Origin: Priestia abyssalis
GTDB lineage: Bacteria > Bacillota > Bacilli > Bacillales > Bacillaceae_H
Direction of reading: 5' to 3'
Assembly (NCBI RefSeq): GCF_002019595.1
Contig: NZ_KV917369.1
Coordinates: 778,458 to 842,457, forward strand
DNA: 64,000 nucleotides
In this document: positions 55,548 to 63,884 of the stretch, piece by piece
Position numbering within the stretch: position 1 is the first letter of the stretch
Layout of the letters: each line of letters starts with the position of its first letter
Program-made: the position numbers and the translations under genes
The notes under the pieces: generated by a model
What the model was told of the DNA's origin: nothing
The model's database searches: none
What the model saw: the letters and a program-made list of their open reading frames with translations, nothing else

Positions 55548-56543
55548 ATGATCAGATTCGGTGTCATCGGAACAAACTGGATAACAGAGAGATTCATTCA
55601 AGCAGCAAGTGAGATAGAGGATTTTGCTTTAACAGCTGTTTATTCGCGGACAGAAGAACGGGCAAAAGAATTTGCAGCAAAGTTCGATATTCAAACGACA
55701 TTCACAGATTTAGAAAGCATGGCCAAAAGCAAGGAAATCGATGCGGTCTATATTGCCAGCCCGAACTGTTTTCACGCCGAGCAGGCCATTATGTACATGA
55801 ATCATGGCAAGCATGTTTTATGCGAAAAACCGATGGCTTCCAATGCAGCGGAAGTGCAAGAAATGATTACGGCTGCAAAAGCAAACAACGTGTTATTAAT
55901 GGAGGCATTAAAAACGACACTTCTTCCTAACTTTAAAAGCATTCGGGATCATCTACATAAAATAGGAACTATTCGCCGATATGCTGCAAGCTATTGTCAA
56001 TATTCTTCCCGATACGATGCCTATAAGGAAGGAATCGTTTTGAATGCGTTTAATCCGGCACTTTCAAATGGTTCTTTAATGGATATTGGGGTTTATTGCA
56101 TCTACCCGATGGTCGTATTATTTGGAAAGCCGAAGACGGTCAAAGCAACTGGAGTCTTGCTTGATTCGGGAGCGGACGGAGAAGGCAGCATTCTTTTTCA
56201 ATATGAAGAACAAGATGCGGTTGTCATGTATTCAAAAATAACAAACTCTTATTTGCCAGCCGAAATTCAAGGGGAGAATGGCAGCATCATCATAGATAAA
56301 ATTCACACCCCGGAAAAAGTGGAAATACGCTACAACGATGGTCGTGTTGAAGATATTACCGAGCCGCAGGCAAGTAATGCGATGTATTATGAGACGAAAG
56401 AATTTATCGAACTAATTCAAAATGGAAACTTTGAATCTTCTATCAATTCCTATGCCAACTCGTTAATAACTGCCGAACTTATGGACGAAGCAAGAAAACA
56501 AATCGGACTTGTCTTCCAGGCGGATGAAGGATGCAATCTGTAA
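55548..56543 (+). CDS. Gfo/Idh/MocA-family oxidoreductase
   Basis: 331 residues from ATG 55548 (GGAGGA ~10 nt upstream; ATG 55530 is the longer option). Rossmann start IRFGVIGTNWITERFIQA, YIASPNCFHAEQA, LCEKPMASN with the catalytic Lys, and SLMDIGVYCIYPMVVLFGKP. It lies between the Weimberg genes and xylA with its own leader (55363-55529, containing TGCCCGTTAATGCGGGGG). D-xylose 1-dehydrogenases of some organisms belong to this family, so it is one candidate for the missing first oxidative step. Confidence 0.85.
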   Translation: MIRFGVIGTNWITERFIQAASEIEDFALTAVYSRTEERAKEFAAKFDIQTTFTDLESMAKSKEIDAVYIASPNCFHAEQAIMYMNHGKHVLCEKPMASNAAEVQEMITAAKANNVLLMEALKTTLLPNFKSIRDHLHKIGTIRRYAASYCQYSSRYDAYKEGIVLNAFNPALSNGSLMDIGVYCIYPMVVLFGKPKTVKATGVLLDSGADGEGSILFQYEEQDAVVMYSKITNSYLPAEIQGENGSIIIDKIHTPEKVEIRYNDGRVEDITEPQASNAMYYETKEFIELIQNGNFESSINSYANSLITAELMDEARKQIGLVFQADEGCNL

Positions 56544-56592
56544 GGTATTCAGCATTCCTATACTCATGCGTTATAAGCATTTTTTTCAATAA

Positions 56593-56632
56593 GGTAAAAC
56601 CTCGCTGCAAATGATGTAAACGAGGTTTTATC
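56593..56632. terminator. Hairpin terminator after the oxidoreductase
   Basis: TAAAACCTCG (56595-56604) / CGAGGTTTTA (56621-56630), flanked by TTTTTTCAATAAGG upstream (T-rich on the minus strand when inverted) and TCTCC downstream. Possibly bidirectional. Confidence 0.55.
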
Positions 56633-56675
56633 TCCCCACTTAGCTACAATAAAAATCTGAACTACATCTGCATCA

Positions 56676-56861
56676 TTATAACTTAACAAAGTTATATGAT
56701 GGTCCTCTTTTAGGCCTTTCTCCAAAGTGCTCTTCACCAATACCAGCTGTTTTCAATGTTGCCGGAATTTCCAATGGAGTTAAAGAATGGTTTCGCTTTT
56801 CTGAAAAAGCGTCTTGAAGCCAGATGGTTTCTTGTTCTAATTTGAATCGTACTTTTATTGT
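56676..56861 (-). pseudogene. Possible gene remnant without start codon
   Basis: An open minus-strand segment of ~61 codons with no ATG/GTG start, reading VRFKLEQETIWLQDAFSEKR.. and ending ..GERPKRGPSYNFVKL before TAA. Composition looks protein-like. On the + strand nearby (to 56937) another short piece reads GIQVSLEPGEGELILVC. I do not recognise a parent family. The 698-bp region 56544-57241 therefore looks like decayed coding DNA followed by the xylA promoter. Confidence 0.3.
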
Positions 56862-57065
56862 TTAGAAAATCAAGAGAAGCAAGGGGATTCAAGTAAGTTT
56901 AGAGCCTGGAGAAGGAGAATTGATTCTGGTTTGTTAGGAATTTCTTTGTGTAACCTTCAAATTAAGTTGTGGCGTTTTTTAGGTAATATTCGTTCGGAAT
57001 TTAGTGAATAATTCTCAGTTCCTTATATTTACAACTAAAATTCCCTGAAAATTTTAAAAAAACTA

Positions 57066-57129
57066 TTGAAAAAAGTGATTATTTTTTATAAGATGAAATC
57101 AAGTTAGTTTATCCAAACAACAAACTAAC
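57066..57129 (+). promoter_or_regulatory. xylA promoter and XylR operator
   Basis: -35 TTGAAA (57066-57071), 17-bp spacer, -10 TAAGAT (57089-57094). Operator GTTAGTTT (57103-57110) N11 AAACTAAC (57122-57129) with internal TCCAAACAAC: this is the XylR site type of Bacillus xyl operons, placed just after the start point. No xylR gene is in the window. Confidence 0.75.
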
Positions 57130-57240
57130 AAAAATCTTCGTTTATTGTTTGGAGATAGATTATTTTTCAATATGAATGATTTCATTTTAATTTAGAAGTT
57201 AAATGTTTCAATATCGTATCTAAATGAAGGAGGAAACAAC

Positions 57241-58578
57241 ATGGCTCAATCTTATACAGATGTAAGAAACTATTTTGGAAGCGTAAACAAAGTGGCGTAT
57301 GAAGGAAAGGATTCGAAAAATCCTTTAGCGTTTAAATACTATAACCCGGAAGAGGTTGTAGGCGGCAAAACGATGAAAGAACAGCTGCGTTTTTCGATTG
57401 CTTACTGGCATACGTTTACGGCAGATGGGACGGATCCATTCGGTGCAGCAACCATGCAAAGACCGTGGAATCGCTATACAGGAATGGATCTGGCAAAAGC
57501 GAGAGTCGAAGCTTCCTTTGAACTGTATGAAAAATTGGGTGCTCCGTTCTTTGCGTTCCATGACCGGGATATTGCACCGGAAGGAAGCACGTTAAGAGAA
57601 ACGAACCAAAATTTAGATGTCATCGTTGGGATGATTAAAGATTATATGAAAACAAGCAACGTGAAATTACTGTGGAACACGGCCAATATGTTTACAAATC
57701 CGCGTTTCGTTCATGGCGCTGCGACTTCCTGCAATGCGGATGTGTTTGCATATGCGGCGGCACAAGTGAAAAAAGGGTTAGAAACAGCGAAGGAACTTGG
57801 CTCAGGGAACTATGTGTTCTGGGGCGGCCGTGAAGGGTATGAAACCTTATTAAACACTGACCTAAAACTGGAGCTTGATAACCTGGCCAGATTTATGCAT
57901 ATGGCGGTGGATTATGCGAAAGAAATCGGCTATACAGGACAGTTTTTAATTGAACCGAAGCCGAAAGAGCCGACGACTCACCAATATGATACAGATGCGG
58001 CGACAACGATTGCCTTTTTAAAACAATACGGCTTAGAGAACCATTTCAAATTAAACCTGGAAGCCAACCATGCGACGTTAGCGGGGCATACATTTGAACA
58101 TGAATTGCGGACGGCAAGAGTAAACGGCCTTCTCGGATCCGTTGACGCCAACCAGGGTGATCCGCTTTTAGGCTGGGATACGGATGAGTTCCCGACAGAT
58201 TTATACTCGACGACGTTAGCGATGTACGAAATCCTGCAAAACGGCGGATTAGGAAGCGGCGGATTAAACTTCGATGCGAAGGTCAGAAGAGCTTCCTTTG
58301 AGCCGGAAGATTTAGTGTATGCCCATGTTGCGGGGATGGATGCCTTCGCAAAAGGATTGAAAGTTGCACATAAATTGATCGAAGACCGTGTATTTGAAGA
58401 TGTGATTCAAAACCGTTACCGCAGCTATACAGAGGGAATCGGACTGGACATTGTGGAAGGAAGAGCCAACTTCCGCACACTTGAGCAATATGCGATGAAC
58501 AATGACTCCATTAAAAACGAGTCCGGCAGACAAGAGCGATTGAAAGCGATTTTAAATCAATACATCTTAGAAGTGTAA
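57241..58578 (+). CDS. xylA: Xylose isomerase
   Basis: 445 residues, ATG behind AAGGAGG. Class II xylose isomerase: [13 protein letters not shown], catalytic His107 and Asp110 in [43 protein letters not shown] (metal Glu), [18 protein letters not shown] and [17 protein letters not shown]. Converts D-xylose to D-xylulose in the cytoplasm. Controlled by the XylR operator upstream. Unusually, no xylulokinase gene follows; a sugar porter comes next. Confidence 0.95.
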   Translation: MAQSYTDVRNYFGSVNKVAYEGKDSKNPLAFKYYNPEEVVGGKTMKEQLRFSIAYWHTFTADGTDPFGAATMQRPWNRYTGMDLAKARVEASFELYEKLGAPFFAFHDRDIAPEGSTLRETNQNLDVIVGMIKDYMKTSNVKLLWNTANMFTNPRFVHGAATSCNADVFAYAAAQVKKGLETAKELGSGNYVFWGGREGYETLLNTDLKLELDNLARFMHMAVDYAKEIGYTGQFLIEPKPKEPTTHQYDTDAATTIAFLKQYGLENHFKLNLEANHATLAGHTFEHELRTARVNGLLGSVDANQGDPLLGWDTDEFPTDLYSTTLAMYEILQNGGLGSGGLNFDAKVRRASFEPEDLVYAHVAGMDAFAKGLKVAHKLIEDRVFEDVIQNRYRSYTEGIGLDIVEGRANFRTLEQYAMNNDSIKNESGRQERLKAILNQYILEV

Positions 58579-58640
58579 AAGATTAAAGGGGAAAGACCCA
58601 AAGCATAATAAAAAGATACGATTGGAATCTTTCCCTCGGA

Positions 58641-58690
58641 CCCGTCATGAAAACTTAGCAAAGCCAAGGAATTCAGTGACGGGCCTTTTC
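58641..58690 (+). terminator. Terminator after xylA within repeat form D, copy 2
   Basis: CCCGTCA (58641-58647) / TGACGGG (58677-58683), then CCTTTTCC. The loop carries ATGAAAACTTAGCAAAGCCA then AGGAATTCAG, matching the inverted copy at 6079-6125. Confidence 0.6.
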
Positions 58691-58828
58691 CATAAAATCA
58701 CGTGAGTTGGATTGGAGGCCTGTAGGCCATTCCTTTTGTAGAAGTGAGAGGGGAAATTTTCCGCTTCTTGATGAGTTTTTCCGTAACTAAAAAGTCTTTT
58801 AGTAGAATAATTTATTCACTCAAAATAG

Positions 58829-58971
58829 AAAGGAGGATAAGGACAGATTTCAGAAAACCAAACTACAAAGAATTAAGTTGTTAGAAATGATCTTTGACTA
58901 TATTAATGATTATAAGCTGTTTTGAAAACGCTTTTATATTTATTACTGAAATCTGTCCTTGATAAATTATG
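58829..58971 (+). promoter_or_regulatory. Inverted repeat separating the Shine-Dalgarno sequence from the porter start codon; cre in loop
   Basis: AAAGGAGG at 58829-58836 is followed 2 nt later by AAGGACAGATTTCAG (58839-58853), whose exact complement CTGAAATCTGTCCTT (58946-58960) ends 8 nt before the ATG at 58969. No other ribosome site precedes that ATG. The 92-nt loop holds TGAAAACGCTTTTA (58923-58936), a cre-like box. GAT flanks both outer ends, so a small inserted element is an alternative reading. Confidence 0.6.
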
Positions 58972-60384
58972 AAACAAAATCGAAACTCACTTTATATTTT
59001 TTCCATTACGCTTGTAGCTGCGATTGGCGGCTTACTTTTTGGGTATGATACTGCTGTAATATCCGGGACTGAAAAGTCAATAGAAGCCTATTTAGTTAAA
59101 CCTTTAGGTTTAGGGGCGTTAGCGCATGGTGCAACAATTTCAAGCGCATTAATCGGTTGTATCATTGGAGGCTTAATATCTGGTTATTTCGCGTCAAAAT
59201 TTGGCCGTAAGAATTCACTTATCGCAGCAGCTGTCCTTTTTTTCATATCAGCTTTAGGCTCTGCATATCCTGAGTTTTTATTTTTCACAAAAGGCGAGCC
59301 ATCCATCGCTTTATTGATTATGTTTAACCTGTACCGAATTATAGGCGGAGTTGGGGTTGGTTTGGCTTCAGCGGTTGTTCCGATGTATATAGGAGAAATT
59401 GCGCCTGCGGATGTTCGCGGCCGGTTGGTATCATTCAATCAATTTATGATCATTTTTGGTATGTTGGTCGTTTACTTTGTTAACTGGGGCATTGCTAATG
59501 GACAATCATTAGAGTGGGTAAATGACATAGGTTGGAGATATATGTTTGCTTCGGAAGCCATTCCAGCTCTATTGTTTGGTCTATTTTTACTTTTTGTACC
59601 AGAAACACCTCGATACTTAGCAATAACAAATCAAGATGATAAAGCGCTAAGTGTTCTTACTAAAATTAATGGCTCTTCAGAAGCAAATTCTATCTTAAAT
59701 GAAATTAAGCAAACAATAACAGTAAATGTTTCTTCCGAAAAGCTATTTGCTTACGGAAAATTAGTGATTATTGTGGGAATTATGCTCTCAGTATTTCAAC
59801 AATTTGTTGGGATAAACGTTGCTTTGTATTATGCCCCGCGCATTTTTGAAAGTATGGGAGCTGCGAAAGATGCTTCCATGCTGCAAACAATTGTTATGGG
59901 ATTAGTCAATGTTGTCTTTACGATTGTTGCCATCTTGACGGTTGATAAGTGGGGACGTAAACCGTTATTAATAATAGGTTCCATTGGTATGGCCATTGGG
60001 ATGTTTGGTGTAGCAGGGCTGGCCTTTTCAAATATTATTGGCATTAGTACTTTAATCTTCATTATTATATACACAGCTTCATTCATGTTGTCATGGGGCC
60101 CGATATGCTGGGTATTGATTTCTGAAATTTTCCCTAACAAAATTCGTGGACAAGCCGTGGCTATTGCCGTAGCTGCACAATGGGCTGCTAACTATTTGAT
60201 TTCATCTACCTATCCAATCATGATGGAATATAGCAGTGGCTTAACTTATGGTTTCTACGGTCTAATGAGTGTACTTTCAGCTGTATTTGTTTGGAAGTTT
60301 GTCCCTGAAACGAAAGGAAAGACCCTTGAGCAAATGGAAGATGCATGGAAAAAACCTAGCGTTGACCAGTATAAAGCAGTATAA
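58969..60384 (+). CDS. Sugar porter family MFS transporter, XylE-like (D-xylose:proton symporter)
   Basis: 471 residues, 12 membrane segments. YIFSITLVAAIGGLLFGYDTA, RIIGGVGVGLASAVVPMYI, GRKNSL, PETPRYLAI, QQFVGINVALYYAPRIF and PETKGKTLEQME are sugar-porter signatures, and the N-terminal text resembles XylE. Its place directly after xylA supports xylose import. The start codon has no adjacent ribosome site (see the inverted repeat upstream). Confidence 0.88.
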   Translation: MKQNRNSLYIFSITLVAAIGGLLFGYDTAVISGTEKSIEAYLVKPLGLGALAHGATISSALIGCIIGGLISGYFASKFGRKNSLIAAAVLFFISALGSAYPEFLFFTKGEPSIALLIMFNLYRIIGGVGVGLASAVVPMYIGEIAPADVRGRLVSFNQFMIIFGMLVVYFVNWGIANGQSLEWVNDIGWRYMFASEAIPALLFGLFLLFVPETPRYLAITNQDDKALSVLTKINGSSEANSILNEIKQTITVNVSSEKLFAYGKLVIIVGIMLSVFQQFVGINVALYYAPRIFESMGAAKDASMLQTIVMGLVNVVFTIVAILTVDKWGRKPLLIIGSIGMAIGMFGVAGLAFSNIIGISTLIFIIIYTASFMLSWGPICWVLISEIFPNKIRGQAVAIAVAAQWAANYLISSTYPIMMEYSSGLTYGFYGLMSVLSAVFVWKFVPETKGKTLEQMEDAWKKPSVDQYKAV

Positions 60385-60389
60385 AGAAA

Positions 60390-60599
60390 ACTTCCATCAG
60401 TGAGGTGTTCATCTACGCTGATGGTTAGTTAGAACCGCACGATGCGGCGATGTAAGTTTGTTCGGGTTCTTACAGAAAAAGTGACATGTAGGAGGAGCTG
60501 GGAGCAGCAACCAGATTATGGGGATTGACCCCTGGTCTAAGCTTCTTTGTCTCCTCTCGCCTTTGAGGCGGGTAGTGATGGTCTTATAAAGGAGGAAAG
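60390..60599 (+). other. Structured spacer between the xylose porter and xynP
   Basis: CCATCAGTG..CGCTGATGG stem with GATGGTTAGTTAG (60420-60432, form C motif also at 19846), a CCGCACGATGCGG hairpin, then GAGGAG..CTCCTC enclosing CCAGATTATGGGG / CCCCTGG, and CGCCTTTGAGGCG. No known riboswitch recognised. Could be a processing or attenuation region. Confidence 0.4.
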
Positions 60600-60602
60600 A
60601 TG

Positions 60603-61994
60603 ATGCCTAGTGGAAATTTAAAGAGGGTTAGCATGGTTGAAAAAGTTGGCTATGCTTCTGGGGATTTAGCATGTAATTTGATTTACGCAACCGTTTCCAC
60701 ATATCTTTTATTTTTCTATACTGACGTATTTGGTTTATCGGCAGCAGCTGCTGGTACGATGTTCTTAGTTGTTAGAATAATTGACGCTCTTGCTGATCCT
60801 TTTATTGGAACAATAGTAGATAGAACAAATAGCAGATTTGGACGTTTTAGACCGTATCTTTTATTCGGGGCATTTCCGTTCGCAATACTGGCAATACTCT
60901 GTTTTACAACACCAGATCTTTCAGATATGGGTAAAGTAATATATGCATATATTACGTATGTTGGCTTGTCGCTTACATACACAATTATAAACGTTCCATA
61001 TGGTGCATTAACTTCTGCGATGACGAGAAATAATCAGGAAGTCGTTAGTATTACATCTGTTCGTATGTTTTTTGCGAATCTTGGCGGATTAATAGTCGCT
61101 TTTTTTGTTCCATTATTATCCACTTATTTACGTGATACTACTGGAAACGCAGCTCTTGGCTGGCAGCTAACCATGAGTATTTTAGGAATAATTGGTGCCT
61201 GTCTATTACTATTTTGTTTTAAAAGTACAAAGGAACGGGTAACTCTGCAAAAGTCTGAGGAGAAAATTAAATTCTTAGATATCTTTGAGCAATTTCGGGT
61301 TAATCGTCCATTAGTTGTGTTAAGCATTTTCTTTATTATTATCTTTGGTGTCAACTCAATAAGTAACTCTGTTGGAATCTATTACGTTACGTATAACGTA
61401 GGTAGAGAGGACTTAGTGAAGTGGTATGGTTTGCTGGGAAGTTTACCTGCTTTAATCATTCTACCGTTTATACCGAGAATTAATAAATGGCTGGGGAAGA
61501 AAACATTATTAAATTTTGCATTATTACTAAATATTATTGGTCTTTTAGCCCTTCTAATGGTACCGCCTAGCAATGTGTTTCTTGTACTCCTCTTTCGTTT
61601 AATTGCTGCTGCAGGAAGTGTTACAGCCGGGGGGTATATGTGGGCGCTTATTCCCGAAACAATTGAATACGGGGAATATAAGACAGGAAAACGAATGGGT
61701 GGATTGATTTATGCGATTATCGGATTCTTCTTTAAGTTTGGTATGGCACTCGGCGGGATTGTACCAGGGCTCGTATTGGACAAATTTGGATATATTGCGA
61801 ATCAGATACAAACTCCCGAGGCATTGACAGGAATTTTAATTACGACAACAGTTGTCCCTGTTATTTTCCTTATTTTAGCTATCATTGATATTAATTTCTA
61901 CAATTTAGATGAAGAAAAATACGCCAAAATAGTACGCGAATTAGAGAATAGAGATAAAGTATATTTAGATAATATTGATGAATTTAGGAATTAG
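60603..61994 (+). CDS. xynP: Glycoside-pentoside-hexuronide transporter, probable xyloside symporter XynP
   Basis: 463 residues from ATG 60603 (GGAGG 7 nt upstream; ATG 60600 equally in frame). Twelve membrane segments of the GPH:cation symporter family (MelB, XylP, XynP): KVGYASGDLACNLIY at the N-terminus, RIIDALADPFIGTIVDRTNSRFGRFRPY and INVPYGALTSAMT. Adjacent to a GH43 beta-xylosidase exactly as in the xynPB operon of Bacillus subtilis; imports beta-xylosides or xylobiose by cation symport. Confidence 0.88.
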   Translation: MPSGNLKRVSMVEKVGYASGDLACNLIYATVSTYLLFFYTDVFGLSAAAAGTMFLVVRIIDALADPFIGTIVDRTNSRFGRFRPYLLFGAFPFAILAILCFTTPDLSDMGKVIYAYITYVGLSLTYTIINVPYGALTSAMTRNNQEVVSITSVRMFFANLGGLIVAFFVPLLSTYLRDTTGNAALGWQLTMSILGIIGACLLLFCFKSTKERVTLQKSEEKIKFLDIFEQFRVNRPLVVLSIFFIIIFGVNSISNSVGIYYVTYNVGREDLVKWYGLLGSLPALIILPFIPRINKWLGKKTLLNFALLLNIIGLLALLMVPPSNVFLVLLFRLIAAAGSVTAGGYMWALIPETIEYGEYKTGKRMGGLIYAIIGFFFKFGMALGGIVPGLVLDKFGYIANQIQTPEALTGILITTTVVPVIFLILAIIDINFYNLDEEKYAKIVRELENRDKVYLDNIDEFRN

Positions 61995-62050
61995 AAAATT
62001 GATAGTATATTGTAAAGCTATTAAATGACCATATCTGAGGAGGAATTCAG

Positions 62051-63652
62051 GTGAAGATTATCAATCCTGTACTTAAAGGTTTCAATCCAGATCCGAGTAT
62101 ATGTAGAGTAGGTGAAGATTATTATATTGCTGTATCTACGTTCGAATGGTTTCCGGGTGTTCAAATACACCATTCAAAAGATTTAGTGAACTGGCATTTA
62201 GTTGCACATCCATTACAGAGAGTTTCACAATTGGATATGAAAGGAAATCCTAATTCAGGAGGAGTATGGGCACCCTGCTTAAGCTATAGTGATGGAAAGT
62301 TTTGGCTCATATACACGGATGTAAAGGTTGTGGATGGAGCTTGGAAAGATTGCCATAACTATTTAGTTACTTGCGAAACCGTTGATGGTGATTGGGGAGA
62401 GCCGATTAAATTAAACAGTTCTGGATTTGATGCTTCTTTATTCCATGATACAGATGGAAGAAAGTATTTATTAAATATGCTGTGGGATCAGCGAATGGAT
62501 CGACATCCATTCGGGGGAATTGTGATGCAGGAATATTGTACTGAGAAGAAAAAGTTAATTGATAAGCCGAAAATCATTTTTAAAGGAACGGATATCAAAC
62601 TAACAGAAGCACCTCACCTTTATCATATCGGAGATTATTACTATTTATTAACGGCAGAAGGTGGAACACGATTCGAGCATGCTGCTACAATTGCTCGTTC
62701 AAAAAATATTGAAGGCCCGTATGAAATTCATCCGCATAACCCAATTTTAACGTCTTGGCATGACCCAAGAAATCCACTGCAAAAGTGTGGCCACGCATCC
62801 ATTGTTCAAACACATACAGATGAATGGTATTTAGCTCATTTAACGGGACGTCCGATTCATCCCGACGATGAGTCCATTATTCAACAAAGAGGATATTGTC
62901 CTTTAGGTAGAGAAACAGCTATTCAAAAATTGGAGTGGAAAGATGGATGGCCTTATGTAGTTGGTGGAAAAGAAGGCAGCCTTGAGGTAGAAGCACCCAG
63001 CATTCCCGAAACTAAGTTTCCAGCGACATATCCAGAAGTTGATGAATTTGAAGAATCAACATTAAATATTAATTTCCAAACATTACGGATCCCATTTACG
63101 GAAGAATTAGGATCGTTAACGGAAAGACTCAATCATTTACGCTTATTCGGTCATGAATCATTAACATCCACATTTACCCAGGCATTTATAGCAAGACGTT
63201 GGCAAAGCCTCGATTTTGAAGCGGAAACAGCTATTGAATTTTACCCCGATAGTTTCCAACAAGCAGCGGGATTGGTGAATTATTACAACACTGAAAATTG
63301 GACAGCTCTTCAAGTCACGCATGATGAAGATCTTGGACGTATTCTAGATTTAACAATATGTGATAACTTTTCATTTTCACAACCATTAAAAGATAAAATT
63401 GTCATTCCTTCTGAAATTCAATATGTTTATTTAAGGGTAAATATTGAACATGAAAAATATTATTACTCCTATTCTTTTAACAAAAAAGATTGGCACAAAA
63501 TCGAGAGGATGTTAGAGTCCAAAAGATTATCAGATGATTATATTCGTGGAGGAGGATTCTTCACAGGAGCTTTTGTGGGAATGCAGTGTCAGGATACAAG
63601 CGGTCAAAATATTCCGGCTGATTTTAAATATTTTAGCTACAAGGAAAAATAA
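62051..63652 (+). CDS. xynB: Beta-xylosidase, GH43 family
   Basis: 533 residues from GTG 62051 (GAGGAGG upstream). Catalytic Asp14 (GFNPDPS), Asp127 (SGFDASLF), Glu186 (LTEAPHLY); propeller plus C-terminal beta-sandwich, the XynB architecture and length. Cytoplasmic (no signal). Hydrolyses xylobiose and longer xylo-oligosaccharides brought in by the adjacent symporter. Clear paralogue of the 47976 enzyme, which works with the ABC importer instead. Repeat A6 begins right after the stop. Confidence 0.92.
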   Translation: MKIINPVLKGFNPDPSICRVGEDYYIAVSTFEWFPGVQIHHSKDLVNWHLVAHPLQRVSQLDMKGNPNSGGVWAPCLSYSDGKFWLIYTDVKVVDGAWKDCHNYLVTCETVDGDWGEPIKLNSSGFDASLFHDTDGRKYLLNMLWDQRMDRHPFGGIVMQEYCTEKKKLIDKPKIIFKGTDIKLTEAPHLYHIGDYYYLLTAEGGTRFEHAATIARSKNIEGPYEIHPHNPILTSWHDPRNPLQKCGHASIVQTHTDEWYLAHLTGRPIHPDDESIIQQRGYCPLGRETAIQKLEWKDGWPYVVGGKEGSLEVEAPSIPETKFPATYPEVDEFEESTLNINFQTLRIPFTEELGSLTERLNHLRLFGHESLTSTFTQAFIARRWQSLDFEAETAIEFYPDSFQQAAGLVNYYNTENWTALQVTHDEDLGRILDLTICDNFSFSQPLKDKIVIPSEIQYVYLRVNIEHEKYYYSYSFNKKDWHKIERMLESKRLSDDYIRGGGFFTGAFVGMQCQDTSGQNIPADFKYFSYKEK

Positions 63653-63805
63653 TACATAGATCACTCGGCATGGGAAAAAACGCCCGTGCCGAGTGATCTA
63701 TGTATAAGCGGCTGGCAAGCTCCCTTGTGGGTTCTTGCCAGCCGCTTATACGAGAACCTTTGAGAGCTTATTCTAGACGGAAGAGCAGAAAAGCGCAGAC
63801 CTATA
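63653..63805 (+). repeat. Intergenic hairpin repeat, form A, copy 6
   Basis: First stem TACATAGATCACTCGGCA.. with ..TGCCGAGTGATCTATGTA (from 63653, one G:U near the loop). Second stem TATAAGCGGCTGGCAAG / CTTGCCAGCCGCTTATA, 17 bp perfect. Tail CGAGAACCTTTGAGAGCTTA then TTCTAGACGGAAGAGCAG. Confidence 0.8.
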
Positions 63806-63845
63806 TCAAATATTAGGAAATAAGTAAGGCTTATATAAATATGGC

Positions 63846-63884
63846 AAAGGAGACTTTTATTTTCGTTGAAGTCTCCTTTTTTAT
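63846..63884 (+). terminator. Rho-independent terminator downstream of xynB
   Basis: AAAGGAGACTT / AAGTCTCCTTT (63846-63856, 63869-63879) followed by TTTTAT. Bases 63885-64000 show no gene. Confidence 0.85.

Noticed and set aside
58829-58971. Insertion sequence before the xylose porter
   Set aside because: Too short (122 bp) to encode a transposase and no second copy in the window; kept only as a possible MITE-like element or RNA structure.
60390-60599. c-di-GMP or other known riboswitch before xynP
   Set aside because: Several stems are present but none of the conserved cores that I know for c-di-GMP, purine, SAM, glycine or preQ1 aptamers.
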